From assembly GCA_029268305.1 (NCBI GenBank), contig JAJUGE010000013.1:1-48713 (forward strand): DNA of 48,713 bases, given 5' to 3'. This DNA comes from Alphaproteobacteria bacterium. GTDB lineage: Bacteria > Pseudomonadota > Alphaproteobacteria > JAJUGE01. Below the pieces are notes generated by a model. It ran no database searches and was not told where the DNA came from. It saw nothing but the letters and a program-made list of their open reading frames with translations. Shown one piece after another: positions 27,575 through 35,555 of this stretch (position 1 is the first letter of the stretch; the number at the start of each line of letters is the position of its first letter). The position numbers and the translations under genes were made by a program.

Positions 27575-28687
27575 ATGGCGCGCGCGCTGGTGATCGGGGG
27601 CACCGGGCCGACCGGGCCGTTCATCGTCAACGGGCTGATCGAGCAGGGGTACCAAGTCTCGATCCTGCACCGCGGCACACACGACAGCGACGCGATCCCG
27701 CGCCATGTGGAGCGGATCGTCGGCGACCCGCATTTCGTCGAATCGCTCGAGGCGGCGATCGGCGACCGCACCTTCGACCTGATCGTCGCCACCTATGGCC
27801 GCATCCGCCACGTGGCCGAGGTGGTGGCGGGGCGGACGGGGCGCCTGATCACCGTCGGCGGCCAGCCCTGCTACAAGGGGCTATTGCAGCCGGAGGCGCT
27901 GTTCCCGGCCGGGGTCGAGATCCCGCTCCGCGAGGACGCGCCCAAAGTGGAGAGCGAGGCGGAGTTTCGCTTCGGCTGGCTGGTGAGAATCACCGAGGAG
28001 GCGGTGATGGCGGGCCACGCGGCCGGGCACTACAGCGCCACGCACTTCCGCTATCCGGTCGTCTACGGGCCGCGCCAACTCACGCCGCACGTCTTCAAGA
28101 TCATGCGCCGGGTGATGGACGGGCGCGAGTTCATCGTGCTGCCCGACGGCGGCCTCTCGATCATCAACCGCGGCTATTCGGAGAACGTCGCGCACGCCGT
28201 GCTGCGGGCGGCGGCGCAGCCCGACGCGGCGGCCGGCCAGGTCTACAATTGCGGCGACGAGCGCCAGTTCACGCTGGCGCAGTGGGTCGAGATCGTGGCG
28301 GACGAGATGGGCGGCCGGCTCGAGGTGCTGGGCGTGCCCGACCGCTATGCCTATCCGGCGCGCGACCTGATCATGTTCCGCGGCCCCTCGGCGCACCAGA
28401 TCTTCGACATCTTCAAGCTGAAGACCGAGCTCGGCTACCGCGACAAGGTCGACCCGCTGGAGGCGGTGCGCCGCACCGTGCGCTGGTACCGCGACAACCC
28501 GCCCGACCCCAACGCGGAGTTCCTGCGCGACCTGGAGGCGCACTACCGCACCGAAGACGCGATCGCCGCCATCTGGCGCGACGCCTGCGCGAAGCTGGCG
28601 GCGGTGCCGCACGTGGAGAAGCAGTTCCACCACCCGTACCCGCACCCGAAGGAGCCGGGGCTGGGAAGGGATCATCGGGCGCGGTGA
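27575..28687 (+). CDS. NAD(P)-dependent epimerase/dehydratase-like SDR protein
   Basis: Extended short-chain-dehydrogenase-like protein of 370 residues. The Rossmann glycine motif is VIGGTGPTGPFIV at residues 6-18, and RYPVVYGPRQL near the middle is the usual extended-SDR strand after the active site. The catalytic Tyr-x-x-x-Lys is not apparent: the corresponding stretch reads FRFGWLVRITEEAVM, so activity or chemistry may be non-standard. The C terminus is rich in His/Pro. The ATG at 27575, with AGGAG 7 nt upstream, is preferred over an ATG at 27542. It stands alone between two repeat blocks; substrate unknown. Confidence 0.8.
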   Translation: MARALVIGGTGPTGPFIVNGLIEQGYQVSILHRGTHDSDAIPRHVERIVGDPHFVESLEAAIGDRTFDLIVATYGRIRHVAEVVAGRTGRLITVGGQPCYKGLLQPEALFPAGVEIPLREDAPKVESEAEFRFGWLVRITEEAVMAGHAAGHYSATHFRYPVVYGPRQLTPHVFKIMRRVMDGREFIVLPDGGLSIINRGYSENVAHAVLRAAAQPDAAAGQVYNCGDERQFTLAQWVEIVADEMGGRLEVLGVPDRYAYPARDLIMFRGPSAHQIFDIFKLKTELGYRDKVDPLEAVRRTVRWYRDNPPDPNAEFLRDLEAHYRTEDAIAAIWRDACAKLAAVPHVEKQFHHPYPHPKEPGLGRDHRAR

Positions 28688-28723
28688 AGGGGGCTTCGAC
28701 CTTTGATCGAGCTTCACTAAAGG

Positions 28724-29366
28724 CTCTTTCTGCTGCCTCGCCGGCCTAGAGCCGGCGCCCATCCCGAGATGTTGGCGGAGGGAAGGGCGGGTAAGCAGGG
28801 GGATGCCCTTGCCGTCATCGCGAGCCGCGAAGCGGCGCGGCGATCCAGGCGGTGCGGTGTGGCCGATGGCCCTGGATGGCTTCGTCGCTGACGCTCCTCG
28901 CCATGACGGACGGGGTGCGGTTTTTCTTTTCCGCCCGCTCTCTCTGCTGCCTCGCCGGCCTCGAGCCGGCGCCGATCCCGAGATGTTGGCGGGCGGGAAG
29001 GTCGGGTGAGCAGGGCTGGGAATGCCCTTGCCGTCGTCGCGAGCCGCGAAGCGGCGCGGCGATCCAGGCGGTGCGGTCGTGGCCGATGGCCCTGGATGGC
29101 TTCGTCGCTGACGCTCCTCGCCATGACGGGACAGGGTGCGGTTTTTCTTTTCCGCCCGCTCTCTCTGCTGCCTCGTCGGCCTCGAGCCGGCGCCCTTCCC
29201 GAGATGTTGGCGGGCGGAAGGTCGGGTGAGCAGGTGCACGCCCTTGCCGTCATCGCGAGCCGCGGAGCGGCGCGGCGATCCAGGCGGTCTGTCGTGGCCA
29301 ATGAGCCTGGATGGCTTCGTCGCCGACGCTCCTCGCCATGACGAAGGAGGGTGCGGTCGCGACGCT
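28724..29366. repeat. Three-copy tandem array with palindromic cores
   Basis: Three head-to-tail copies begin at 28724, 28938 and 29159 (spacings 214 and 221 bp). Each starts with a CTCT-run then GCTGCCTCG and GAGCCGGCGCC, passes CCCGAGATGTTGGCG, and contains a core of about 96 bp at 28813-28908, 29032-29128 and 29248-29343. Each core opens CGTCATCGCGAGCCGCG (CGTCGT in copy 2), holds CCAGG and CCTGG arms, and closes CTCCTCGCCATGACG. Copies 1 and 2 end in GTGCGGTTTTTC. Open frames in this region are repeat-derived and are not annotated as genes. The gene-free stretch runs 28688-29386. Confidence 0.88.
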
Positions 29367-29386
29367 GACCACCGGCGGTACCTGGT

Positions 29387-30706
29387 TCACCGCACCATCA
29401 GGCTCGGCAGCCAGGTGATGATCCCGGGGAAGATCATGCAGAGGGCGAGGCCGACGACCTGGAGCAGCACGAACGGCAGGGACGAGCGGTAGATGTCCAT
29501 CATCGTGATGCCGGGGGGCACGACCGCCTTCATGTAGAACAGGTTGAAGCCGAAGGGCGGCGTTATGTAGGCCATCTCCATGTTGATCACGAACAGGAGC
29601 GCGAACCAGAGCGGGTCGAAGCCGAGCTGGATCACCACCGGGAAGAAGATCGGCGTGGTCAGCAGCACGATGCCGGTCGGGTCGAAGAACATGCCGAGCA
29701 CGAAGAAGATCAACTGCATGACGATGATCGGCCACCAGCCCTCTCCGACGCCGGCGATCAGCCCGCCGATCAGGTCGGCCGCACCGGTGACTGCATAGAG
29801 GGCGGTGAAGACCGAGGCGGCGAAGACAATCCAGATCACCATGGCGCTGAGGCGCAGGCACACGAACAGCGCCGAGACGAAGTTCTCCCACGTCAGCCGG
29901 CGCTTGACCGCGGCGCTGACGATCGCGCCGAAGGCGCCGATCGCCGACGCCTCGCTGGGCGTCGCGAGGCCGACGAACATCGAACCCATCACCGCGAAGA
30001 TCAGCAGGATCGGCAGCACCAGCCCCCAGAGGAGACCGAACCGCTCTCCGAGCGACAGCCGCTCTTCCGGCGGGACCCCGGGACCCATGTCCTTCTGCAG
30101 GGCGCAGCGGATCAGGATGTAGGCGACGAACAGGCCGCTGAGCAGCAGCCCGGGGAGGATGCCGGCGATGAACATCTGGCCGATGGACTGCCGCGAGAAC
30201 AGCGCCAGGATGATCATCAGCACGCTCGGCGGGATCAGCACGCCAAGGGCGCCCCCGGCGGAGATGCAGCCGATGGCGATGTCCTTCTTGTAGCCGCGCT
30301 TCAGCATCGAGGGGAGGGCGAGCAGGCCCATCGACGTGGTGGCGGCGCCGCTGATGCCGACCATGGCGGCGAACAAGGTGCAGATGAGCACGGTGCCGGC
30401 GGCGAGCCCGCCGCGCAGGCCGCCCATCCAGTGGTACATCAGCTCGTACAGGTCTTCGGCGATGCCGCATCGCTGGAGCATCGCCCCCATGAAGATGAAC
30501 ATGGGCACGGCGACGAGCAGGAACATGTCCATCGCCATGTACGTGCGGTTGGCGAGGATCGGCAGGCCGCCCCACCCCCAGATCGGGATGATGAAGAGGG
30601 TGGCGACGCCGCCGAGCGCGAACACCAGCGGCAGCCCGAGAAGGAGCAGGAAAACGAGGCTGCCGAAAAGGATCAACGTCAGCCATTCGGGGCCGAGGTC
30701 GAGCAT
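29387..30706 (-). CDS. TRAP transporter large permease (DctM)
   Basis: Large membrane subunit of a tripartite DctP-type TRAP transporter, 439 residues, about 12 helices. Family blocks include VAVPMFIFMGAML, GISGAATTSMGLLALPSM, SAGGALGVLIPPSVLMI, TPSEASAIGAFGA and FFDPTGIVLLTTPIFFPV, the last matching the substrate and sodium loop of DctM. The ATG at 30706 is preceded by AGGGAG. It is the last gene of the dctP-dctQ-dctM operon, 31 bp after the small permease. Its 3' end runs up to the tandem-repeat array. Confidence 0.93.
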   Translation of the reverse strand: MLDLGPEWLTLILFGSLVFLLLLGLPLVFALGGVATLFIIPIWGWGGLPILANRTYMAMDMFLLVAVPMFIFMGAMLQRCGIAEDLYELMYHWMGGLRGGLAAGTVLICTLFAAMVGISGAATTSMGLLALPSMLKRGYKKDIAIGCISAGGALGVLIPPSVLMIILALFSRQSIGQMFIAGILPGLLLSGLFVAYILIRCALQKDMGPGVPPEERLSLGERFGLLWGLVLPILLIFAVMGSMFVGLATPSEASAIGAFGAIVSAAVKRRLTWENFVSALFVCLRLSAMVIWIVFAASVFTALYAVTGAADLIGGLIAGVGEGWWPIIVMQLIFFVLGMFFDPTGIVLLTTPIFFPVVIQLGFDPLWFALLFVINMEMAYITPPFGFNLFYMKAVVPPGITMMDIYRSSLPFVLLQVVGLALCMIFPGIITWLPSLMVR

Positions 30707-30737
30707 GCGGGCACTCCCTGAAGGCCGGTGCGCGGGG

Positions 30738-31271
30738 CTAGAGGATCGTGACGCGCGGCGGGAAGGGGTCGTAACCCCGGATGACGGTCAACACGTCGCG
30801 GATCAGCTTGGCCAGGGCCTGAAGCATGAACAGGAAGCAGCCGACCGGCACGGTGGTGCGCAGCGGATAGTAGATCGGCTGCCAGTGGGTCATCGTCGTC
30901 TCGCCGATCGCCCAGGAGTTGATCGTGATCTTCAGCGATTCCCAGAACAGCACGCCGAGGAAGATGAAGACGAAGCCGGAGGTGAGGATGTCGAGCGCCG
31001 CACGGCCGCGGGCGGAGAGCCGGCCCCAGATGATGTCGACGTTCACGTGGCCGCCGGCGAGGTGGGTGTAGGCGCCGCCGAGCACGATGTAACCGCCGTA
31101 GAGGAACAGCGAGATCTCGTACGCCCAGATCGACGGGCTGTTGAAGAAGTACCGCATCGCGATCTCCCAGATCATGATCGCGATCATCGGGCACATCAGG
31201 AACGCGACGATCCAGCCGAACTTTGCGTTCAGCCAGTCGGTGAAGCGCAGGAAGGACTCGATCGCTTTCAC
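30738..31271 (-). CDS. TRAP transporter small permease (DctQ)
   Basis: Four-helix small membrane subunit, 177 residues, typical of DctQ. It has MIAIMIWEIAMRYFFNSPSIWAYE near residues 29-52, a hallmark of the family (W/E-x-x-x-RY-x-x-x-SP-x-W-x-E), and GGAYTHLAGGHVNVDI after the second helix. The GTG start at 31271 has GAGG six bases upstream. It pairs with the large subunit to form the membrane part; the binding protein is encoded 158 bp upstream. Confidence 0.9.
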   Translation of the reverse strand: MKAIESFLRFTDWLNAKFGWIVAFLMCPMIAIMIWEIAMRYFFNSPSIWAYEISLFLYGGYIVLGGAYTHLAGGHVNVDIIWGRLSARGRAALDILTSGFVFIFLGVLFWESLKITINSWAIGETTMTHWQPIYYPLRTTVPVGCFLFMLQALAKLIRDVLTVIRGYDPFPPRVTIL

Positions 31272-31429
31272 TGTTCACCTCGATCCCGGCCGCGGACCCG
31301 CGCGCAGGGTCCGGCTCCGGCCTCGATGGCGCATGGCACGCCTGGTTCTGTCGATGGGTAGCTCGGGGATTTCGCGCCGGACGTCCGTGGCAAGCCTGGC
31401 GAGGACGTCCGGCACGGCGGCACCTGCCG

Positions 31430-32593
31430 TCAGACAGGCAGCCGCTTCGGTCCGTAGTAGTCCTTATGGAGCTGCTTCGCCTCGGTATAGACCTCGATCA
31501 CCTTGTCGATGTGCGGGTCCTTGCCCTTCAGGCCGACGAAGCGGTTCCAGCACCATTCCGCGGCCTTCACGAGCTCTTCCTCGGGCATGAACATCGTTTC
31601 CATGCCGCCGTCGGCGAGCGCCTTGCGCCCGCGCGCGTCGGTGGGGATGGTCAGCGCGGCCAGGTCGAGATTGTGCACCCGGGCGGAGGAGAGCAGCACT
31701 TCCTGGAGGTCGGGCGGCATCTCTTCGAACACCGCGTTGTTCATGATGACCTCGCAGACGTCGTACGGCACGATCGACGGGTTGATGAAGTACTTGCAGA
31801 TCTCGTGCATCTTCATGCCCGCCCAGGCGTCCGGCGAGCCGAACGCGGCCGCATCGAGGATCTGGGTCTGGATCGCGGTGTAGACCTCGCCGCCCGGGAC
31901 GGTGACGATCGAGGCGCCGTTCTCGACCAGCCAGTCGGCCCAGATGCCGAACGCGCGCACCTTCATCCCCTGAAAGTCGGCGTACTTCTCGATCGGCCGG
32001 GTCGAGACCATGGTGCCCCACTCGTCGGAGCACTCGTAGCTGAGGTGCATCACGCCGTGCGCCCCGTAGGCTTCGCGCCACAGCTCCTTGATGCCCATGA
32101 ACTGGTAGATGTACTCGTAGAACTCGAGGTTGGTGAACGGGAAGAACGGCACCGCCCAGAGAAACTCGGCCACCGGCACGATGCCGCGGTGGTAGACGGG
32201 GGACGTGATCGCGAGGTCCGCCACGCCGGAGCCGACGCCGCGGAAGGTCTCGCCGATGCCGAGCAGCACCTCGGCGTCGAAGTTCGTCACCTGGATGCGG
32301 CCGTTGGACATGGTGTTGATGCGTTCGACGAACAGCTTCGCCGCGCGGTCCTGGGACTCGATGCCGATGCCGGTCCAGTTGCTCTGCAACTTGAGGTTCC
32401 AGGTCCGGTCCGACTGCGCCTTGACGATCGCCGGAAAGCCGAGTGCGGCGACCCCGCCGCCGGCGACGCCGGCGACCGCGGTCTTCAGATAGTCACGACG
32501 GTTCAGCATCGTCGTCGAGCCGGCCGCTTCGCGACGATGCCGGCTTGCGGCGTCCACGGGCACAGGAACGCCGGTGCTCTTCCCTTCGGACAT
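31430..32593 (-). CDS. TRAP transporter solute-binding protein, DctP type, Tat-exported
   Basis: Periplasmic binding protein, 387 residues, with a twin-arginine signal (NRRDYLKTAVAGVAGGG, around residues 31-47, ending near VKAQ). The mature part contains the DctP blocks FDAEVLLGIGETFRGVGSGVADLA, KVRAFGIWADWLVENG and EVYTAIQTQILDAAAFG, where a conserved Arg/Phe region binds a carboxylate. The start MSEGKSTG at 32593 has GGGAGG upstream; an internal ATG at 32509 would still keep the Tat motif. First gene of the operon with the two permease genes. Ligand unknown, but the sequence resembles binding proteins for oxo or hydroxy carboxylates. Confidence 0.9.
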   Translation of the reverse strand: MSEGKSTGVPVPVDAASRHRREAAGSTTMLNRRDYLKTAVAGVAGGGVAALGFPAIVKAQSDRTWNLKLQSNWTGIGIESQDRAAKLFVERINTMSNGRIQVTNFDAEVLLGIGETFRGVGSGVADLAITSPVYHRGIVPVAEFLWAVPFFPFTNLEFYEYIYQFMGIKELWREAYGAHGVMHLSYECSDEWGTMVSTRPIEKYADFQGMKVRAFGIWADWLVENGASIVTVPGGEVYTAIQTQILDAAAFGSPDAWAGMKMHEICKYFINPSIVPYDVCEVIMNNAVFEEMPPDLQEVLLSSARVHNLDLAALTIPTDARGRKALADGGMETMFMPEEELVKAAEWCWNRFVGLKGKDPHIDKVIEVYTEAKQLHKDYYGPKRLPV

Positions 32594-32974
32594 ACAGTTT
32601 CCTCCCGATTATGTTTCTTGCGCCGCCTCCTATTTCCTGGAAGTCGGCTCGTCTCGCGCGTTCGTGAACTGCTCCGCGAGCAGTCCTCGCGGCCCATCCG
32701 AGTAGCCGCTCCGGTCACGCACAGGTAAAACGCTACAGCCGATCAGGCCGGCATTCAACCGGCGCCTCGGGAATACTTCTCCCGGCCGAGTTGGAAGGAC
32801 ACGAGAGGAGCAGGGGCGCAATGGCCATCGCCGCGCGCGCCGTTTGCGGCCCCGGCGGTTCGACCTTAGTCTCTCTCCGGTCGAAATCGTCGGCCCGACA
32901 AGACGCAGCAGGCGTCAGCTTCAAGACTAACGGACGGTCGCCGCGGCGGCCGTCGATCGATCGAGGAAGAGCAC
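32594..32974. other. Divergent intergenic region between two DctP-type genes
   Basis: 381 bp with no supported gene. It holds the leaders and presumably the promoters of the two divergent binding-protein genes. The only structure noted is a 6-bp inverted repeat CTGCTC-CGC-GAGCAG at 32669-32683 and a weaker dyad GGGAAT..CTCCC near 32769. No convincing -35/-10 pair was identified. Confidence 0.5.
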
Positions 32975-34021
32975 ATGATGTTAAGGAAGCACCTGATCGC
33001 AACCATCGGCGCGGCGGGCATCGCCTTCGCCGCGGCGTCCGCCACGGCGGCCGACATCGTGGAGGGGCCGTCGGTGACGTGGCACCTCTCCACCTGGGGA
33101 CCGTCGCGGGGTCAGACGGCCGGCATCGAGAAACTGTCGGAGCTGCTGAAGGAGCGGACCGGCGGCAACTTCCAGCTCAACATCGCCTTCGCCGAGCAGC
33201 TCGCGCCGGCGAAAGAGGGGCTGGACAGCATCAAGATCGGCGTGATCGAGGCGGCGCAGATCTCCACTTCCTATCACCCGGGCAAGAACCCGGCGCTGAC
33301 GGCGCTCGATCTGCCGTTCCTCCCCATCGAGGATGACGACGTGCGCATCGCCGTGCACGAGGCGTTCTATCGGCATCCGGCAGCGCAGAAGGAGCTCGAG
33401 AGCTGGGGCGCCATGTATTACGCGTCGGCGATCCTGCCGGTGTACGAGTTCATGGGTGTCGGAGAGCCGCCCAGGACGCTCGAAGGCTGGAAGGGCAAGC
33501 GGGTGCGCGCGCTCGGCGGAATGGGCGACGCCATGCGCATCCTCGGCGCGGTGCCGACGACCGTGCCGGCGCCTGAGGTCTATACCGGGCTGGAGCGGCG
33601 CATGTTCGATGCGGCGGCCTTCCCCTTCACCTATGCCCACGCCTCTTACCGTCTGCACGAGATCGCGGACTGGTACACCCACGGGCTCGCCGTCGGGGCG
33701 GCGAACGTCGTCACCGTCGTCTCGAAGTCGGCATGGGACGCGCTGCCGCAGCAGTATCAGGACCTGCTGATGGAGCTGAAGGAGCCGCATTACGAGGCGC
33801 TGAAGGAGGCATACAAGGCGGCGGACGAAAAGAACCTGCCGATGTTCCAGGAAGCCGGCGTCGAGGCGATCGAGATCGACGAGGAGCAGCGCAAGGAGCT
33901 GATCGAGCGTGCGGCGAAGCCGGTATGGGACCAGTGGGTCGAGGAGATGGAAGGCAAGAGCATTCCGGGCCGCGAGCTGGTTCAGCTGATCCTCGACGAG
34001 GCGGAGAAGGCGAAGAAATGA
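32975..34021 (+). CDS. TRAP transporter solute-binding protein, DctP type (orphan)
   Basis: Periplasmic binding protein, 348 residues, with a Sec signal peptide (MMLRKHLIATIGAAGIAFAAASATAA). Mature features: VTWHLSTWGPSRGQTAGIE, FAEQLAPAKEGLDSIKIG, KRVRALGGMGDAMRILGAVP (with the ligand-contacting Arg region), and EVYTGLERRMFDAAAF. AGGAAG precedes the ATG at 32975. No permease follows it. It may share the DctQM encoded on the other side of the divergent region or use subunits elsewhere. It is followed by a long perfect hairpin. Confidence 0.88.
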   Translation: MMLRKHLIATIGAAGIAFAAASATAADIVEGPSVTWHLSTWGPSRGQTAGIEKLSELLKERTGGNFQLNIAFAEQLAPAKEGLDSIKIGVIEAAQISTSYHPGKNPALTALDLPFLPIEDDDVRIAVHEAFYRHPAAQKELESWGAMYYASAILPVYEFMGVGEPPRTLEGWKGKRVRALGGMGDAMRILGAVPTTVPAPEVYTGLERRMFDAAAFPFTYAHASYRLHEIADWYTHGLAVGAANVVTVVSKSAWDALPQQYQDLLMELKEPHYEALKEAYKAADEKNLPMFQEAGVEAIEIDEEQRKELIERAAKPVWDQWVEEMEGKSIPGRELVQLILDEAEKAKK

Positions 34022-34064
34022 GGCGTCTGGGGGAAGCGGCGTTGGCCGCTTCCCCGCCGACGCC
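34022..34064 (+). terminator. Long perfect stem-loop after the orphan binding protein gene
   Basis: An 11-bp stem GGGGAAGCGGC (34030-34040) pairs with 34045-34055 around the 4-nt loop GTTG. An outer 6-bp stem GGCGTC/GACGCC (34022-34027, 34059-34064) extends it. It begins at the base after the stop codon. No U-tract follows, so it may act by RNA stabilisation or Rho-assisted termination. Confidence 0.65.
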
Positions 34065-34127
34065 CACAGTCCATTCGCCGCCTCCCGGTCGTGGGGCACC
34101 GAAAGCGGGGAAGCCGACAGAGGGTTC

Positions 34128-35027
34128 GTGGACTATCTGCCGCTGATCGCACTGGCGCTCGCCACCCTCGGGCTGCCGCTCTGGCTCACGGCGTCGCTCT
34201 GGCGGGCGCGGCAGGGGAGCCGGCTCGGATGGCTCCTGAAGCTGATCTACGCGAGCACCTTCCTCGCCCTGGTCCTGGTCGCCGGGCGCTGGGACATCAC
34301 CGGCTATTACACGCGCTTCGTCCTGCTCGCGCTGTTCGTGGCGGCGACGGCGGCATCGTGGCGGCATGTACGGCGGCTGCCGGTGCGGGCGGAGGGCGAG
34401 CGCCGGTGGCGCCGGTACTGGGCCGACGCGGCGGCGGCCGCGCTGTTTGCCGCGTTGATCGTCTACGCCGCCGGCGGGTATTTCGCGCCGAAGGAAGCGG
34501 TGCGGCTGGCATTTCCTTTGCGCGACGGCTGGTTCATGGTCGGGCAGGGCGGCGACAATCCGCTCCTCAACCATCATAACGGCCACCCGGCGCAACGCTT
34601 CGCCCTGGACGTGACCGCGCTGAACCCGGCCGGCTTCCGGGCGGGCGGGCTGCTTCCGGAGACCCTGGAGAGCTATGCGATTTTCGGCCACCCGGTGGTG
34701 AGCCCCTGCGCCGGCACCGTCGCCGCCGCGCGCGACGGCCTGCCCGACCTGACGCCGCCGGCGCGCGACCCGGAAAACGCCGCCGGCAACCATGTCGCCA
34801 TCCGCTGTGGGGAGGTGACCGTCGAGCTCGCGCATCTCCGGCGCGGCAGCGTCGTGGTCGGGGAGGGCGAGACGGTAGCCGCGGGCGACAGGATCGGCGC
34901 GGTCGGCAATTCCGGCAACACGACCGAGCCGCACCTCCATGTGCACGCGGTCGGGGCCGACGGCGCGGGCGTGCCGATGCTCTTCGACGGGCGCTTTCCG
35001 GTGCGGAACGCCACCTTCGCGCGGTGA
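34128..35027 (+). CDS. M23-family peptidase with N-terminal membrane helices
   Basis: 299-residue membrane-anchored zinc metallopeptidase of the LytM/M23 fold. Four hydrophobic stretches (about 5-22, 37-53, 62-78, 102-118) precede the catalytic domain. The zinc ligands are likely His153 and Asp161 (HPAQRFALDV) and His271 of the HLHVH motif (269-273); His236 (VELAHLRRG) is the second conserved His. The pattern QRFALD with HLHVH fits a known subfamily rather than typical endopeptidases. The start is the GTG at 34128 preceded by AGAGGG. Substrate is presumably peptidoglycan, but enzymes of this subfamily are little studied. Confidence 0.8.
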   Translation: MDYLPLIALALATLGLPLWLTASLWRARQGSRLGWLLKLIYASTFLALVLVAGRWDITGYYTRFVLLALFVAATAASWRHVRRLPVRAEGERRWRRYWADAAAAALFAALIVYAAGGYFAPKEAVRLAFPLRDGWFMVGQGGDNPLLNHHNGHPAQRFALDVTALNPAGFRAGGLLPETLESYAIFGHPVVSPCAGTVAAARDGLPDLTPPARDPENAAGNHVAIRCGEVTVELAHLRRGSVVVGEGETVAAGDRIGAVGNSGNTTEPHLHVHAVGADGAGVPMLFDGRFPVRNATFAR

Positions 35028-35104
35028 CTGGCGTCTCCCTTATTGCCGAGGCCATGCCGGCGGTTCAGGATGTCTCCACAACAACCCGGAAGGAGGGAAT
35101 CCCG

Positions 35105-35404
35105 ATGGCCGACTATATCCTCGTCGTGCAGCTCGACGTGCCGAAGGAGCACGATGCCGAGTTCAATCGCCTCTATGACGGCGAGCACGTGCCGAACCTG
35201 ACAAGCGTGCCTGGGGTGCGCAGCGGCCAGCGCTACAAGCTCCAGGATGGGGAGGACATGCTGCCCTATCTCGCCATCTACGAGATCGACTCCCCGGACG
35301 TGATCAACAGCGCGGAGTGGGAGAAGGCGGCGACGACCCCGGGCTGGATGGGTGTCCGCCAGCACATCTCGGCCCGGCGCCGCGGGGTCTTCAAGAAGAT
35401 CTGA
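35105..35404 (+). CDS. Small ferredoxin-like-fold (EthD/dimeric alpha-beta barrel type) protein
   Basis: 99-residue protein with the layout of dimeric alpha+beta barrel proteins: beta strand YILVVQLDVP, helix EHDAEFNRLYDGEHVPNLTSVPGV (containing the W/Y-x-x-E-H-x-P-x-L motif seen in EthD and DUF4286-type members), strand RYKLQ, then YLAIYEID and a C-terminal helix. GGAGGG precedes the ATG at 35105. Such proteins often isomerise, decarboxylate or degrade small catabolic intermediates. It lies about 150 bp ahead of a CoA-transferase gene and may belong to the same catabolic module. Confidence 0.75.
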   Translation: MADYILVVQLDVPKEHDAEFNRLYDGEHVPNLTSVPGVRSGQRYKLQDGEDMLPYLAIYEIDSPDVINSAEWEKAATTPGWMGVRQHISARRRGVFKKI

Positions 35405-35555
35405 GCGAGCTCGGTCGGTCGCCCCGACAACAGGGCGTCAGAACCCATGACGTTGACTCCGGCTTGCCCCGACGTTAGCAACGGGGCAGCGTCGGTGGTT
35501 GACGGCTTCTGGCGGCGATCGACCGGATCCACAAACAAGTCGGAGGATGTCCCGG

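Noticed and set aside
24695..27811. Open frame of over 1,000 codons antisense to the two TAXI paralogues
   Set aside because: It repeats itself because the sense genes are duplicates, has no family features, and crosses the repeat block; a shadow.
28803..29492. Several 60-125-codon frames within the tandem array
   Set aside because: They repeat with the array and have no independent coding evidence.
35466..35487. Inverted repeat GCCCCG...CGGGGC before CoA-transferase 1 as a terminator
   Set aside because: No U-tract and two competing pairings; too weak to call.
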